DNA of 64,000 nt from Datisca glomerata. Lineage: Eukaryota; Streptophyta; Magnoliopsida; Cucurbitales; Datiscaceae. The DNA lies in the NCBI GenBank assembly GCA_003255025.1, contig QANY01007306.1:2094707-2158706 (forward strand), given 5' to 3'. Shown one piece after another: positions 18,001 through 28,554 of the stretch. A program made the position numbers and the translations under genes. The notes under the pieces were generated by a model, which was not told the origin of the DNA, made no database searches, and saw only the letters and a program-made list of their open reading frames with translations. Position 1 is the stretch's first letter, and every line of letters begins with the position of its first letter.

Positions 18001-18505
18001 TTAGCTTTTAGTTTTCTCCTGATCTTTCCCTTCCCATATGATTTGTCTCCTATTATTTTACCGAAGGATCTTTTGATCTTTTGGCTATATGTTTTTGCTC
18101 AAATGTGATTTTTTATTTTGTGACTCCATAAAAAGGCTTTTGTTTTTTAGTTTCTTTTTGTGATCATCCGTTGGTTCAAGAGTTTTGGATGTAAAGTCAT
18201 CTATTTGAATTTTATGGCTATGGTACTTGCTAAATAAAGGAGTAATAATTAAGGGAGCTTTTTATTTCGCTGGAGGATAAACTTGAAATTAGAGTGATCC
18301 AAATGGGAAAGTGAGTAGATTCAAGTTGGCTGTTATATATAGCCAATCCGGACGTGTTAATGGGAAATTGGTGTTGGGTAATTGCTCAACTTCTTCGTAA
18401 GTGTTTTGGTCTCTTAAACGTTTCTTTCTATCTTTATTTAGTCATGCAAGACTTTTGACTGAAAATTTTCTTGCGTATGAACATCACACCAGGTAATGTG
18501 ATGGA

Positions 18506-18610
18506 TGGGAAATCAGTGATGAAGCAAAATAAAAATCTGAGTCCTTTGGATGATTATCACTGATTTCCCATATCATCCAAAGGACTTCGATTTTTATTTT
18601 GCTTCATCAC
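18506..18610. repeat. Two interleaved inverted repeats
   Basis: Pair one is TGGGAAATCAGTGAT at 18506-18520 with its exact complement at 18556-18570. Pair two is a 39-nt arm at 18516-18554 with its complement at 18572-18610 (37 of 39 positions match). The order is a-b-a'-b', so the two stems cannot form together as simple hairpins but could form a pseudoknot or alternate. No protein frame is present. Confidence 0.85.
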
Positions 18611-19602
18611 TCTTCTCATTATCGGAGGTTGATTTCTGCTCGTTCGTCATGCTTCATACTTGTCTGCTCAGTGTTGTTTGACCGTTTTGTTTGTTAATAA
18701 TTTATTTCAATCAATGGTCTTATTAAAGAGTCCTTTAATAATTTATCAAGACTGGAAGCGTATATACGTGAAGTATCTATAAAGTATCTATTAGGTGTAA
18801 ATGTTATTTTAAATTGAAGATATTATTAATAGTTGATGCAACTGTATATCTATGTGGTATTATTATGTACTTGTAGTCATGCCACAGAACAACTGAAACA
18901 TGTTTACTTTTGTTTTTTAGTTCAAGTATTTATCTGAATTTATGTTAAAATGCACTTAACCCTGTATCGTTTCCAATTTTCCTATTAAGTTTCTTTTATG
19001 TCATCGACTTTTTTAAGCACAATATGCTGCCACTCGTGTCAATAAATACATTTGATGTTTGGATCTAGAGTGAAAGTATACTTTGAGGTATACAGCTGGT
19101 AAAAAAAATAGCAGGTAATGTTGTTTATGTAGTTTGTTTACTTTTCAATGTTACTAGATATTTGAGATATTTCAGACAACTGATTCTTTTAATATGATAT
19201 TCACTTTCATATACATCAACGCATTAGAAAAATTTCTTTATACTTAACCATAGAGCTGGGACATGGAGACTGTAAATTCATGACCCTTCAAGCAAAAATG
19301 ATGACAATTATGGGTTGCTCCTGCTATTATGCTGTCATTTGGTATGAAAACCTTCACAGGAGCAAATATGATCTATTTTACCTTTTTCCAGCATATATGT
19401 TTCAAAGATTGAGAGTTCATTATCTTTAATATGAGAGTTCTATTAAAGTTAGTTACTTCCTATACATAATTGAGTTTTTTTCCCTTTGATCCCTATTGTT
19501 TTGCTTACTTATTCAAGTTGGTGTATTAGTTTTCTGATGGTATGATGGTATGCTCTTCTGTAGCAAAGGGTAAAAATTTCAATAACGATGGCTAATGACA
19601 TG

Positions 19603-19745
19603 TGATAAGTTGCTGACTTTACAAAGGTACTATAACTTGATGGAAGTGTGATGTGTAAGTTAGATGTAGAAAATAAGAAGCAATGATGGTTATCGTAGCA
19701 TTGCTAAGCTGGATTTCAAACTAACGTAAGTGATGCTTGAATCAT
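19603..19745 (+). repeat. Direct repeat pair, right copy
   Basis: It matches 17858-18000 with scattered substitutions (AGGTACTATAACTTGATGGA; GATGGTTATCGTAG). Confidence 0.7.
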
Positions 19746-20480
19746 TCTCTTACACAGCTTGTCTGTGATTCATTCAAGCTCTTCGCCATTATACCTTCTT
19801 CACTCGAGATCAATTGCTTCTTGCTTTGATGATAGGTTAATTTGTGTATTTCAATATATGTGTTCTGTCATAGTTAAGTTTGTGTTCACCTATTTGTTTT
19901 TTAGGTTAGTAGATGTTTGGCTTTATGGTTGTGGTTCTACATTATAATTTTTATTTATCTATTATTTTGTGTCTGTACAACAAGGTTATCATCATGAAAT
20001 TGTGGCTTGTGTGTAATTTGGACTGTTGTTTCTCTTTTTTGTAGTCTTCAGAATTCTGAATATTAGTTTAATTTATTCGTCTCTCTTGTGTGTTGTTTTT
20101 ATTTGTTTGCATGTTTACTGTCAAAATGTTTTGTTATTAGGTTTTTTAGGAATCAATCTAAGCCACAAGCGTTTTCCGATCTTGTGTGCTGTTTTGTGAT
20201 CTTTTTAGTTGTTTTATTTTGTATAGTTATGATGAATTTGACAATTCATTTTGGTTATTTGGAGTGACTTTCTCATGACGAAAGTGTAGTCAATTAGATT
20301 TTGTGAATGTCATATTAAGATGGGGTTAAGAGGATATCTGATTCGCTTTGTGAAATTTGAGAATTGTTGACTAAATCTTGACCGTCCATTTGGTGGGTGA
20401 GATCATTTTTCAGCCGTCCATCATTGTTGAGTTATTGATCTCGGCTGTCTGTGTCGTGTGTCAAAGAGAGAGGGGGGAAG
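19733..20480 (+). repeat. Large inverted repeat, left arm
   Basis: The arm runs from GAATCATTCTCTTACACA to GTCGTGTGTCAAAGAG. Read by eye it is roughly 90% identical over about 0.75 kb to the reverse complement of 24102-24873. It is Helitron-derived and non-coding. Confidence 0.9.
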
Positions 20481-20814
20481 ATAGAATCTTAAAGCTTCAG
20501 CCATGGGGAGGCTGTGCAAGCTTCCACACGGTGCATTCGGTAAGTTCAACTCAAACGTTTGTCTCTGTTTTCATCTATTTTGCCGTGTGATTTTTTTTTT
20601 CTGGAGTCGATTTTTATCTCCGGCAGTTTGTTGGGTGAATAGATGATAATCCACTGTCTTTGTCTCTGTTTCTATCCACTATATTTGTCTCTATTTCTTT
20701 TTGGTGCGAGTCTTTTGTGGGGGAAATGGATAATAAATGTACTTTGAAGGTGAAATTTTGTATATTTACTTTATTATTGGTGAGATTCATAGTAATAGTA
20801 GGGTTTCACTAGGT

Positions 20815-21000
20815 TTCAGATTATGATTTTACACTTTTAGGCTCTAAATTATTTGTGATTTTGATTTAGGATGTAAATATATTATTAATTAAACTTATTT
20901 TTTAATTGAGTTTATTTTAATTGATATTTGATAAATAGTTTGAGGATAAGCGTTTTTTGTTAACTTGAGTTATTGTGATGTTAATTTTGTGAAAAAATTA
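20815..21000 (+). repeat. Direct repeat (partner 24883-25045)
   Basis: Both copies share TTTTAGGCTCTAAATTATTT and TTTTAATTGATATTTGAT. The second copy sits just outside the right arm of the inverted repeat in direct orientation, so the rearrangement was not a simple inversion of one block. Confidence 0.8.
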
Positions 21001-21281
21001 CTGTCTTGTGAAAAAATCACGTTGGCGAGTCATGTGCGTTCAGATGATCACTTGCATGGCTTCACGTTGGCTGCTGCACTTGACTGTCAGAGATAATGAT
21101 GATTATCTTGTCTTATTTGCTCAATCGATCTGTATATATGTGTTTTCTAATTATGTAAATTATGTTGGATTGTCTGTTTTTTGGTTGAGTAGATGATAGG
21201 CCAAATTATTTCTCTCTGTTTCTGTTTTTTTTGCTCCATGTTTTTCTTCTGTAATGGGAAGTGGCACGTAAATGATGCAGC

Positions 21282-21655
21282 AAAATCCGTTAACCTTACT
21301 GATAAAAAAAGGAAAGCCGTCATATCTTCTTTGTGTTCTTTACATCTAATGTTAGCAGATTTTGTTTTATATGCATTGATTTTCCCTTCATGATTTTTTT
21401 ATTATAATGCTTTAGCTAAAATGGACAAGAGATTTATGCTTTATGTATCTGGTATTTATTTTGGTTTCATTAGAGAACTATTTTCTGCTTGATGTAACTG
21501 AATGTTAATTTCTGTTGTAGTTGGCTATAAGTATTGATTTTTATATCAGTTTTTATCTTTGTATTATGATGTTTTTTGTGTTCTTTTTCTTCTTCATTTT
21601 CTTCTCAAGGTCATTTACTTTACGTCATGATTTCTTATATGAGTTTTGCTTGTTG
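21282..21655 (+). repeat. Internal direct repeat, copy 3 (empty TRIM site)
   Basis: It matches 16335-17037 without the TRIM. The pre-insertion sequence TGTAGTTGGCTATAAG lies around 21516-21531. Confidence 0.85.
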
Positions 21656-21812
21656 ATTATTGTTATAAAACTGTAATATGTTTTCACTATAGTTATAATG
21701 TGTTGTGATTTCTGTCTACACTGATGATGGTCGTATCTTTTTAAAGAGTGCACATGTACAAGTACATTTTTGCATTAAGTTTCTAATCTTCATATATCTT
21801 ATTACTATATAG

Positions 21813-22010
21813 AACTATGAAGGTGATGTCAAGGAACTATCCCTGAATTTCACTGTTACTGAAGAATCATTTGGCAAAAGGCGTGCGATCGAGATTCAAC
21901 ATGGCACCAAAGATCTCTTCGTGACAAATGATAACAAATTACAACATTTGTTCGTGCTATTGCAAATTCTAGACTTAATAGACAAATACAATGTTCTGAA
22001 AACTTTATAG
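21813..22010 (+). pseudogene. Captured HECT E3 ubiquitin-ligase exon (UPL6/UPL7-like)
   Basis: Following an acceptor-like TATATAG, the frame reads NYEGDVKELSLNFTVTEESF, then GKR, and later VTNDNKLQH. This is the N-lobe segment of a HECT domain, whose family form has EGDV..L.L.FTV..E.FG and VTNEN. Intact HECT ligases accept ubiquitin on a C-lobe cysteine and transfer it to substrates. Only this N-lobe piece is here, with no catalytic cysteine. After VTNDNKLQH the homology moves to another frame (AIANSRLNRQI), showing a one-base frameshift. It lies inside the Helitron and looks like a captured exon, not a working gene. UPL6/7-type origin is inferred. Confidence 0.75.
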
Positions 22011-24101
22011 TATAAGATCACGTTGAAAGATTTTGCTTTGTTTTAACATAATACTTTTGCTCTATTGGTAGGTATGATATCTTATAAAAAATTTCTTTCA
22101 CTATATGTTGCCTTCTAACCTGTGTGCATTCTTCTAACTCTTGTTTAATTCAATTTCAGTTCAAACTTTTTCAATGATCAAATTATTCTAATGTATTTGT
22201 GTTATGAGAACGGTTACATCAGTGGTGAGTCTGACTGACAGCATGCCACTCCTACTTCTATTGGTAGGCTTTCTCCTCTTTAAGGGCATGCCTGTCTTGA
22301 GTAATCAAGCATTCTGAATTTGTTTGTGTGTATTATATCTTAGTTATTAGGTACCAATATGTGGAGTTAAGCAAGCATTAACTTATGTCTTTTACTCGCT
22401 ATTTTCTCTTTTGAACCAGTCTTTTTGTTTACTGCTCTTTCAAAGATTTTCACTTGGAATATGAAAGCTATTAAGTATCAAAAAGGAGTCTCTATGTTAT
22501 TTGCTTCTCTGAGGTGGGGCAAATTCTATTTTAGATGAGATTGAAAACTGGCATTTTATCCATTCGAAATTGCATTACACAATAGATCATCTTGGCTCAC
22601 ATTCGTTTTGCGTAAACATTTTAATTGAACATATTTTAGGTGGAAGAGAAGAATCATCTCTGGGTCCAACACGTATGTCCAACACATTTGTGACTTATAA
22701 TACTATAATTTTATCTTAATTTGAACTTATTGATACTAAAACTACAACTTCCTATAAGATATGCAATGAACTTTATTACAATTAACTAGGGATGTCAACT
22801 TCTTAGTGATTAACATGTAATTGGAAAGGTTCGGTAGCTTTCTACTGCGATTAATCTTGTTCAATGTTTCTTGTTTCTTGAGATTGATTGACCTTGAACA
22901 TGTGCAAATTACATGATAATTGCATTTTAACTCACTGTAAGATGAGCTATTGTATCACCTGCAACATGTTAATGATGGGCGCAGAACTTCTTAGATACTA
23001 TCTATGAGTCATGTTTCCCTTTGTATAAAGTATATCATAGTAGCTCATTGGCTTAACTACTTTGTATGCTTATACTTATTTAATCCTAATGTAGGAAAGA
23101 TATTATACGAATGAAGAATATTGTATGAAGAACAAAGGAGGGGTCGTTGCCAAGCATGAGAGTTCCGTGCTTGGAAGAGGCGATCAGTAGTGGTGACAAC
23201 TGTCAATGCATGACATCATAGAAGACAATAGGTGGTTAAAGTTGTTTATCCCAAAATAATTTATTTTACTAATAGCATCACAATCTTCAATTTTTGGCAC
23301 GAACAAATTCAAATTTGAGAACCTCAACATTTTCATACTAAGTAATCTTTTATTTCAGAGGGTATATTATTACCCTCTGAAATAAAGATTGCAGAGACTA
23401 ATAGATTGTAGAGGTGAATCTCTTGTTAAACAAGGAAAAAAATATTTTTATGGTGGATTAGTGAGATTTGTTGGGCTGGTTTGTATCAATTGTCATGATT
23501 TAATGTAAATATGCATTTAGACATGTTGTTCTTCCAAGTTCACTACTATTTTGTATAAGGCTGACCCATGTTGTTTTAGTTTATCAATGTGTTATGTGCA
23601 TTCTGTTATGCTCTGAGTGTTTTGCTTTATATGCTTTATGACTTATGGGTGTTTGGTGGATTATGATTTTGTGGTTTGCAAGAAAACAATTTCTTGGATC
23701 ATGCTATTTTTTCTTGTTGTTTCTTTTATTAAATATATACTTATTTGCTTATAAAATACAAGAAAATCTTTGTGAATGTACATTTCATATATGTTATGAG
23801 TGAACATGAACATCTCATTTAAAGGTAGTAAAAAAATAATCACCGTGATATAGCGTTAGTTTTAAGTTTCACATAAAGAGGTGAGCTAGAAGATGGAGAG
23901 AAGTTTGTTAAATTTAGATAGCATTGTGGATGTTGAAAATATCCTGAAAAGTGGCTGCTTCTGTTATGATCTTCAGCCTATATGTAATTTGTGAGATCTG
24001 GACAACATGCTTGGACATTGTGAGAGTGCATAAAACCTCAAGTTTTAGTTAATCATTACAGGTGCCTGTTATTTATAACGAGTATCAAACTTCGTTTCTT
24101 T
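22011..24101. other. Helitron interior, no gene seen
   Basis: AT-rich sequence with no supported coding frame. A 19-20 bp inverted repeat with a one-base bulge occurs at 23344-23390 (ATTTCAGAGGGT ... ACCCTCTGAAAT). A smaller one, CCAAGCA...TGCTTGG, occurs near 23152-23176. Confidence 0.5.
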
Positions 24102-24873
24102 ATTTTCACCCCTCTTTGACACACGACACAGACGACTGAGATCAATAAGTCAACAACGATGGACGACTGAAAAATGATCTCAACCACCAAATGGACGGTT
24201 AAGATTTAGTCAACAATTCTAAAATTTCACAAAGTAAATCAAATATCCTTTTAACCCAATCTGAATATGACATTCACAAATTCTAATTGACTACACTTTC
24301 GTCGTGAAAAACTCACTCCAAATAACTAAAATGAATTGTCAAATTCATCTTAACTATACTATCCAAAACAACTAAAATCCACAAAACAGCACACAGGATC
24401 AGAAAACGCTTGTGGCTTAGATTGATCCCTATAAAACTCAATAACAAATCATTTTGACTGTAAACATACAAACAAATAAAAACAACACACAAGAGAGACA
24501 AATAAATTAACTAACATTCAGAATTCGAAAGACTACCAAAAAGAGACACAACAGTCCAAATTACACACAAGCTACAATTTCATGATGATAACCTTGTTGT
24601 ACAGACACCAACTAATAATAAACAAAAATTATAATGTAGAACCACAACCATAAAGCCAAACATCTACTAACTTAAAAAATAAATAGGTGAACACAAACGT
24701 AACTATGACAGAACACATATAATGAAATACACAAATTAGCCTATCATCAAAGCAAGAAGCAATTGATCCTGAGTGAAGAAGGTATAATGGCTAAGCTGAG
24801 GTCTAATTATTCAACCTTGGATGACGAAGAGCTTGAATGAATCACAAACAAGTTGTGTAAGAGAATGATTCAA
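24102..24873 (-). repeat. Large inverted repeat, right arm
   Basis: This is the reverse complement of 19733-20480, with a few small insertions such as about 30 nt near 24785-24820. Together the arms enclose about 3.6 kb. Read-through transcription would give a long imperfect double-stranded RNA. Confidence 0.9.
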
Positions 24874-25508
24874 GACTATGATTTTAAAATTTTAGGCTCT
24901 AAATTATTTGTGATTTTGATTGGGAGGTACGGGTGTGATAAATTAAACTTATTTGTTCACTTGAGTTTATTTTAATTGATATTTGATCTATAGTTTGAGG
25001 ATAAAACATTTTTAACACTTCAGTTACTGTAATGTTAATTTTCACTGAACACACTTGGCGCAGTAGAAAAAATGTTTTATCTTCTTATACAATTTTGGAT
25101 GATAATAGTATTTTTCGTACAATGCTCCCAACCTGAGCACGAGAAGAAAGAACATGAAAAAAGCTCTAAAATTCAATCCTTATTGGGATAAGTATCAATT
25201 ATAACATAGATATAACATAAAATATATAAAAAATAATAATTTAGTCATCCTCAACATGAATCATGCTTCAAACATAATCGTTCCCAACAACTAATTAGAT
25301 AAAGAATGGAAGAAAATTTCGTATAATTTACTTAGAACTTTCCCATAAATTTAATCAACAGACATAGCCTCAAAGATTGAGCAACAATAATTACCTCTGC
25401 TATCGAGGTACCAAAAACTCTATCAGGGCTATATATATCTAAATCCCTTTCGAAAATGTATTTATTACTTCAAATAACTACTTCAAATGAAAAAATGACA
25501 TAACTACA

Positions 25509-25538
25509 GGCACGTGCAACACATGTGCCCTCACCTAG
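25509..25538 (+). repeat. Helitron 3' terminus: hairpin plus CTAG
   Basis: GGCACGTG (25509-25516), loop CAACA, CATGTGCC (25522-25529), then CTCACCTAG, followed by T. The 8-bp stem has one G-T wobble. This is the standard Helitron end. Confidence 0.75.
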
Positions 25539-25539
25539 T

Positions 25540-26048
25540 AACATAAAACAAATGTCTTTACTTTGTTGTTGACACTGAAATTTAAAGTTAATTATTCTAA
25601 AATGATTAAAGAAATAGTCAACTTTTTCCTTTTACATAGAGTATGTTGCTATGCTAGTGAGATGACTTATTGTTGGTTTATATATTTATATAGGCAAATG
25701 GGGTAATTCAAGTAGGATTGAGGAAAACAAATACTACTGTAGTACTGCCGCTGTATTAGAAACTCTTTCAGTTTCAGCAGAGTCTGAACTTTAAATTTTT
25801 TAAGTGGTAGTTGTGTATTTTTCTGCTTTTATAAGTCTAAGTTCTGTAATACCATCTTGAATGTAATAGGTCTGAAATTTTTAATTTAGAAATAGTATTT
25901 TTAAGTGTATTTTTCTGCTCTTACTATCTTCAGTTTCACCATGCATAGAGTCTTTATGTGGTTTAAAGACATAAACATGTTTTTTTATATATTTTTTCTC
26001 AATAGAAAATGGTTTGGTATTTTTATTTCTCTTTTTTATGTTTTTTTT
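25540..26048. other. Unassigned sequence after the Helitron
   Basis: Mostly T-rich. A 3'-terminal-exon-like piece follows an acceptor near 25694: it is open for about 20 codons (ANGVIQVGLRKTNTTVVLPL) and then stops. I do not recognise it. It could be the tail of a host gene or chance. Confidence 0.3.
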
Positions 26049-26216
26049 CTGGCAGGACAAAACCGCAAAACTGAACTGAATCGAACCAGTTTTGGATGGT
26101 TTGGTTTACATTGAACCGGCGGTTCGGTTCAACTCTAATATTTGAAAAATGATATTTGCGGTTCGGTTTCAAAAATACCCCTAAACCAAGCCTAACCGAA
26201 CTGATTACACCCCTAC
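26049..26216. mobile_element. hAT-like terminal fragment cutting Tat element E2
   Basis: The sequence is rich in GGTTCGGTT and AACCGAAC motifs. It ends TACACCCCTAC exactly where the E2 aRNH frame stops. GGGGTGT followed by CGGTTCGG-type motifs characterises a common class of plant hAT-like ends; related ends occur at 30672 and 31714. The other end and the 8-bp target duplication were not found. Confidence 0.45.
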
Positions 26217-26990
26217 CTGTTTCATAATCAACATGAAATCACAGAATATTTTCACATCTGTTATCTCATATTCCTGTACCAAGGACACTCCCGCTATTAG
26301 TGCTTCATACTCCACTTTATTGTTTGGCGCGTTGAATCTAAAAGAGATAGGATGCTTTAATATTTCTTCAAAGGGGGTCTGTATCACCACCTCTACCCCT
26401 GCTCCTTTGTTATTTGAAGCACTATCCACATATAGTTTCCAAGGCTCCTTCTCAACACCTTTGCGAGGTCACCTTTCAACTCTCCTTTAGTGAAGTCTGC
26501 AATGGAATTTGCTAATGTCTGCCCTTTGATTGAGGTTATGGGTTCGTAATAAATTTCATACTAGCTTAGCTTAGTTAAACATTTCACCATTCTCTCGCTA
26601 ACCTCTGGAGAGTGCAGGAGACTCTTAACAGGTGAATCTGTCAGCACTCTGATGCTATGCGCCTGAAAATATGGTCTCAATTTTTGCGTGACGGACACGA
26701 TGGCCAGCACTAACTTCTCCATCCGTTTATACCTCACCTCGGCTGCTACAAGGCTTTTACTGATGAAGTATACAAGCTTCTTCTTTCTTTCTTCCTCCCT
26801 GATGAGAACACCGCTAGCGGCGACCGTTGAAACGGCAACATACAACAGGAGTTGTTCACCTGGTACCAGCTTAGAGAGTAGATGTGGTGTTATCAGGTAC
26901 TCCTTGATTCTGCTGAGAGTTTCTTCACATTCCTCATTCCACCCGTCTGTAGAATTCTTTCTCAACCTTTCAAAAAATGGTTTACATTAT
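26217..26990 (-). pseudogene. E2 RNase H and aRNH
   Basis: The RNase H part (26965-26561) includes LLYVAVSTVAASGVLIREEE, YKRMEKLVLAIVSVTQKLR and YFQAHSIRVLTDSP. The aRNH part (26429-26217) includes DSASNNKGAGVEVVIQTPFE and NNKVEYEALIAGVSLVQEYE. They lie in different frames. The aRNH is cut before its last helix by the hAT-like junction. Dual RNase H places the element in the Tat lineage. Confidence 0.8.
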
Positions 26991-27740
26991 CCGTAGACTT
27001 TGAGGTGAATCTGTTCAGGGCGGCCAACCTTCCAATTAACCATTGTATCTCTTTTTGGCTTCATGGAGATTTCAACTCCATAATTGTCTTTACTTGGTCC
27101 GGGTTTACTTTGATTCCCCGCTGCGTCACTGGGTGCCCGAGGAATTTTCCTGCAGCTACCATGAACGTGCACTTTTCCAGATTTAGCTTCATGGAGTTTT
27201 CTCTTAGAATTGTAAAGGTTTCTTCAAGATTTTGAATGTGGTCCTCCCATTTTGGCTTTTGACCAACATGTCACCTACATAGACTTCCATGTTTTTCCCA
27301 ATATGTTCACGAAATACTTTGTTCACCAGTCTTTGATAGGTAGCACCTGTATTTTTCAGTCTAAACGACATAGCTTTGTAACAATAGGTACCATATTCAG
27401 TAATAAAGAAAGTTTTTTCCTGATCAGGTTGAAACATTTTCACCTGGTGGTATTCGGAGTACGCGTCCATGAAGCTGAGTAGCTCGTGTTCCGAAGTGGC
27501 ATCAACCATTAGAACTATTCTTGACAGTGGGTATTCATCATTGGGGCAGGCATTATTCAAGTCAGTGAAGTCTATACATATTCTCCACTTTTCACTTTTT
27601 TCTACACCATTATCACGTTGGCTAACCATTTTGGGTAGTCCACTTCCCGAACAAAACCCGCTACCAAGAGTTTTTTGACTTCTTCCTTGATTGTCTTATT
27701 CGTTCTGGGGCAAATCTCTTCTTCCTCTACTTCACTAGCC
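26990..27740 (-). pseudogene. E2 reverse transcriptase, catalytic box YVGD
   Basis: The frame 27629-27204 shows WRICIDFTDLNNACPNDEYP, LLSFMDAYSEYHQVKMFQPD, EYGTYCYKAMSFRLKNTG, YQRLVNKVFREHIG, and MEVYVGDMLVKS. Motif A keeps its aspartate (FMDAYS), but the first aspartate of the YVDD box is glycine (codon GGT). Because metal-binding aspartates are essential in RT, this copy is probably inactive. Upstream (27740-27630) the RT N-terminal motif is frameshifted. The downstream thumb and connection region (27172-26987) is also out of frame. Confidence 0.8.
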
Positions 27741-28550
27741 TTACAACGAGATTCATATTCAACTTATGATAGATGATTTCTTCGGAGATGCCTGACATCT
27801 CCTGTGCCATAGTTGGGGACACATCCTTATTTTTCCTCAGGAAATTCACTAACTTTTCTTTTTAACTTCTTTCGAGATGTGTACCAACATTATCTTTTGG
27901 GTTCCTTCCTCTAAGCATACAAGTTCTGTTTCTTCCCTCGCCTCATACCTCAGGCTGTCTTCCTATCTTTCAGTGATTTCTATAAATTCATGGGTCACTT
28001 GCCTTCTGTCTTTTTTGTAGCCTTCTTCTTCACAGATTCAAGGGCGGTTACGGAGTAGATGCGGGCAGTGGCTTGATCTCCCCTTATTGTTTTAACTCCC
28101 TCTGGTGACGAGTATTTCAATACTTGCTAGAAAGTTAAAGAGACGACTTTCATTTTGTGGAGTCATGTTCTTCCTAGGATAGTGTTGTACGGGGACGATG
28201 TGCTCAATATCATGAACTTAGTCATATAGTCGAAGGGGTTTGCATTCATTAGGAGAAAAGGATCCCCTTAGAGTAGTTTATGGATTCGTTGAACCCTACC
28301 AACGACTGTGAAGTTCCTTGCAACTCCTGTTCTCCCTTGGACATTTTCTCCAAGGTTGCCTAATATAAGATGTTCATTGCACTCCTGTCATCCACTAGGA
28401 CTCTCCTCAGTAAACAGTTGCCGACTTGTATCGAAATGACAAGAGCATTATTATGATGTCCGTCATGCTCGAAGTCTAGCATAGGGTTTTTTTACAGTAG
28501 ATCTTCATTTCTTTCCTCGTTGTCCCTTCCTGCTATATGAGTGCAATAAA
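27741..28550 (-). pseudogene. E2 protease and linker remnant
   Basis: The minus frames give a degraded protease region with a sequence like IQVGNCLLRRVLVDDRSA near 28430-28370. A conserved post-protease stretch (NTILGRTWLHKM, QVLKYSSPEGVKTI, about 28210-28070) is also visible. Stops interrupt it. It corresponds to 4934-5400 in E1. Confidence 0.6.
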
Positions 28551-28554
28551 TGTG

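Larger units (their letters stand above)
14966..25538 (+). mobile_element. Helitron-type element, about 10.6 kb, composite
   Basis: The 5' end reads A|TCTTACTCTTATAAAAGAG. The 3' end has a hairpin (25509-25529) followed by CTCACCTAG|T. Together they give the A-[TC...CTAG]-T insertion pattern of Helitrons, which transpose by rolling-circle replication using RepHel. No Rep or helicase domain is visible, so the element is non-autonomous. Inside are a second Helitron-like 5' end (17061), a TRIM (16568-16898), a captured HECT exon (21813-22010), internal direct repeats, and a pair of inverted repeats of about 0.75 kb. Pairing this 5' end with this 3' end is inference, since nested insertions could supply either one. 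Confidence 0.65.

Noticed and set aside
14966..21400. Many 60-70-codon plus-strand frames
   Set aside because: They lie in repeated Helitron DNA, are T-rich, and are not conserved between the duplicated copies.
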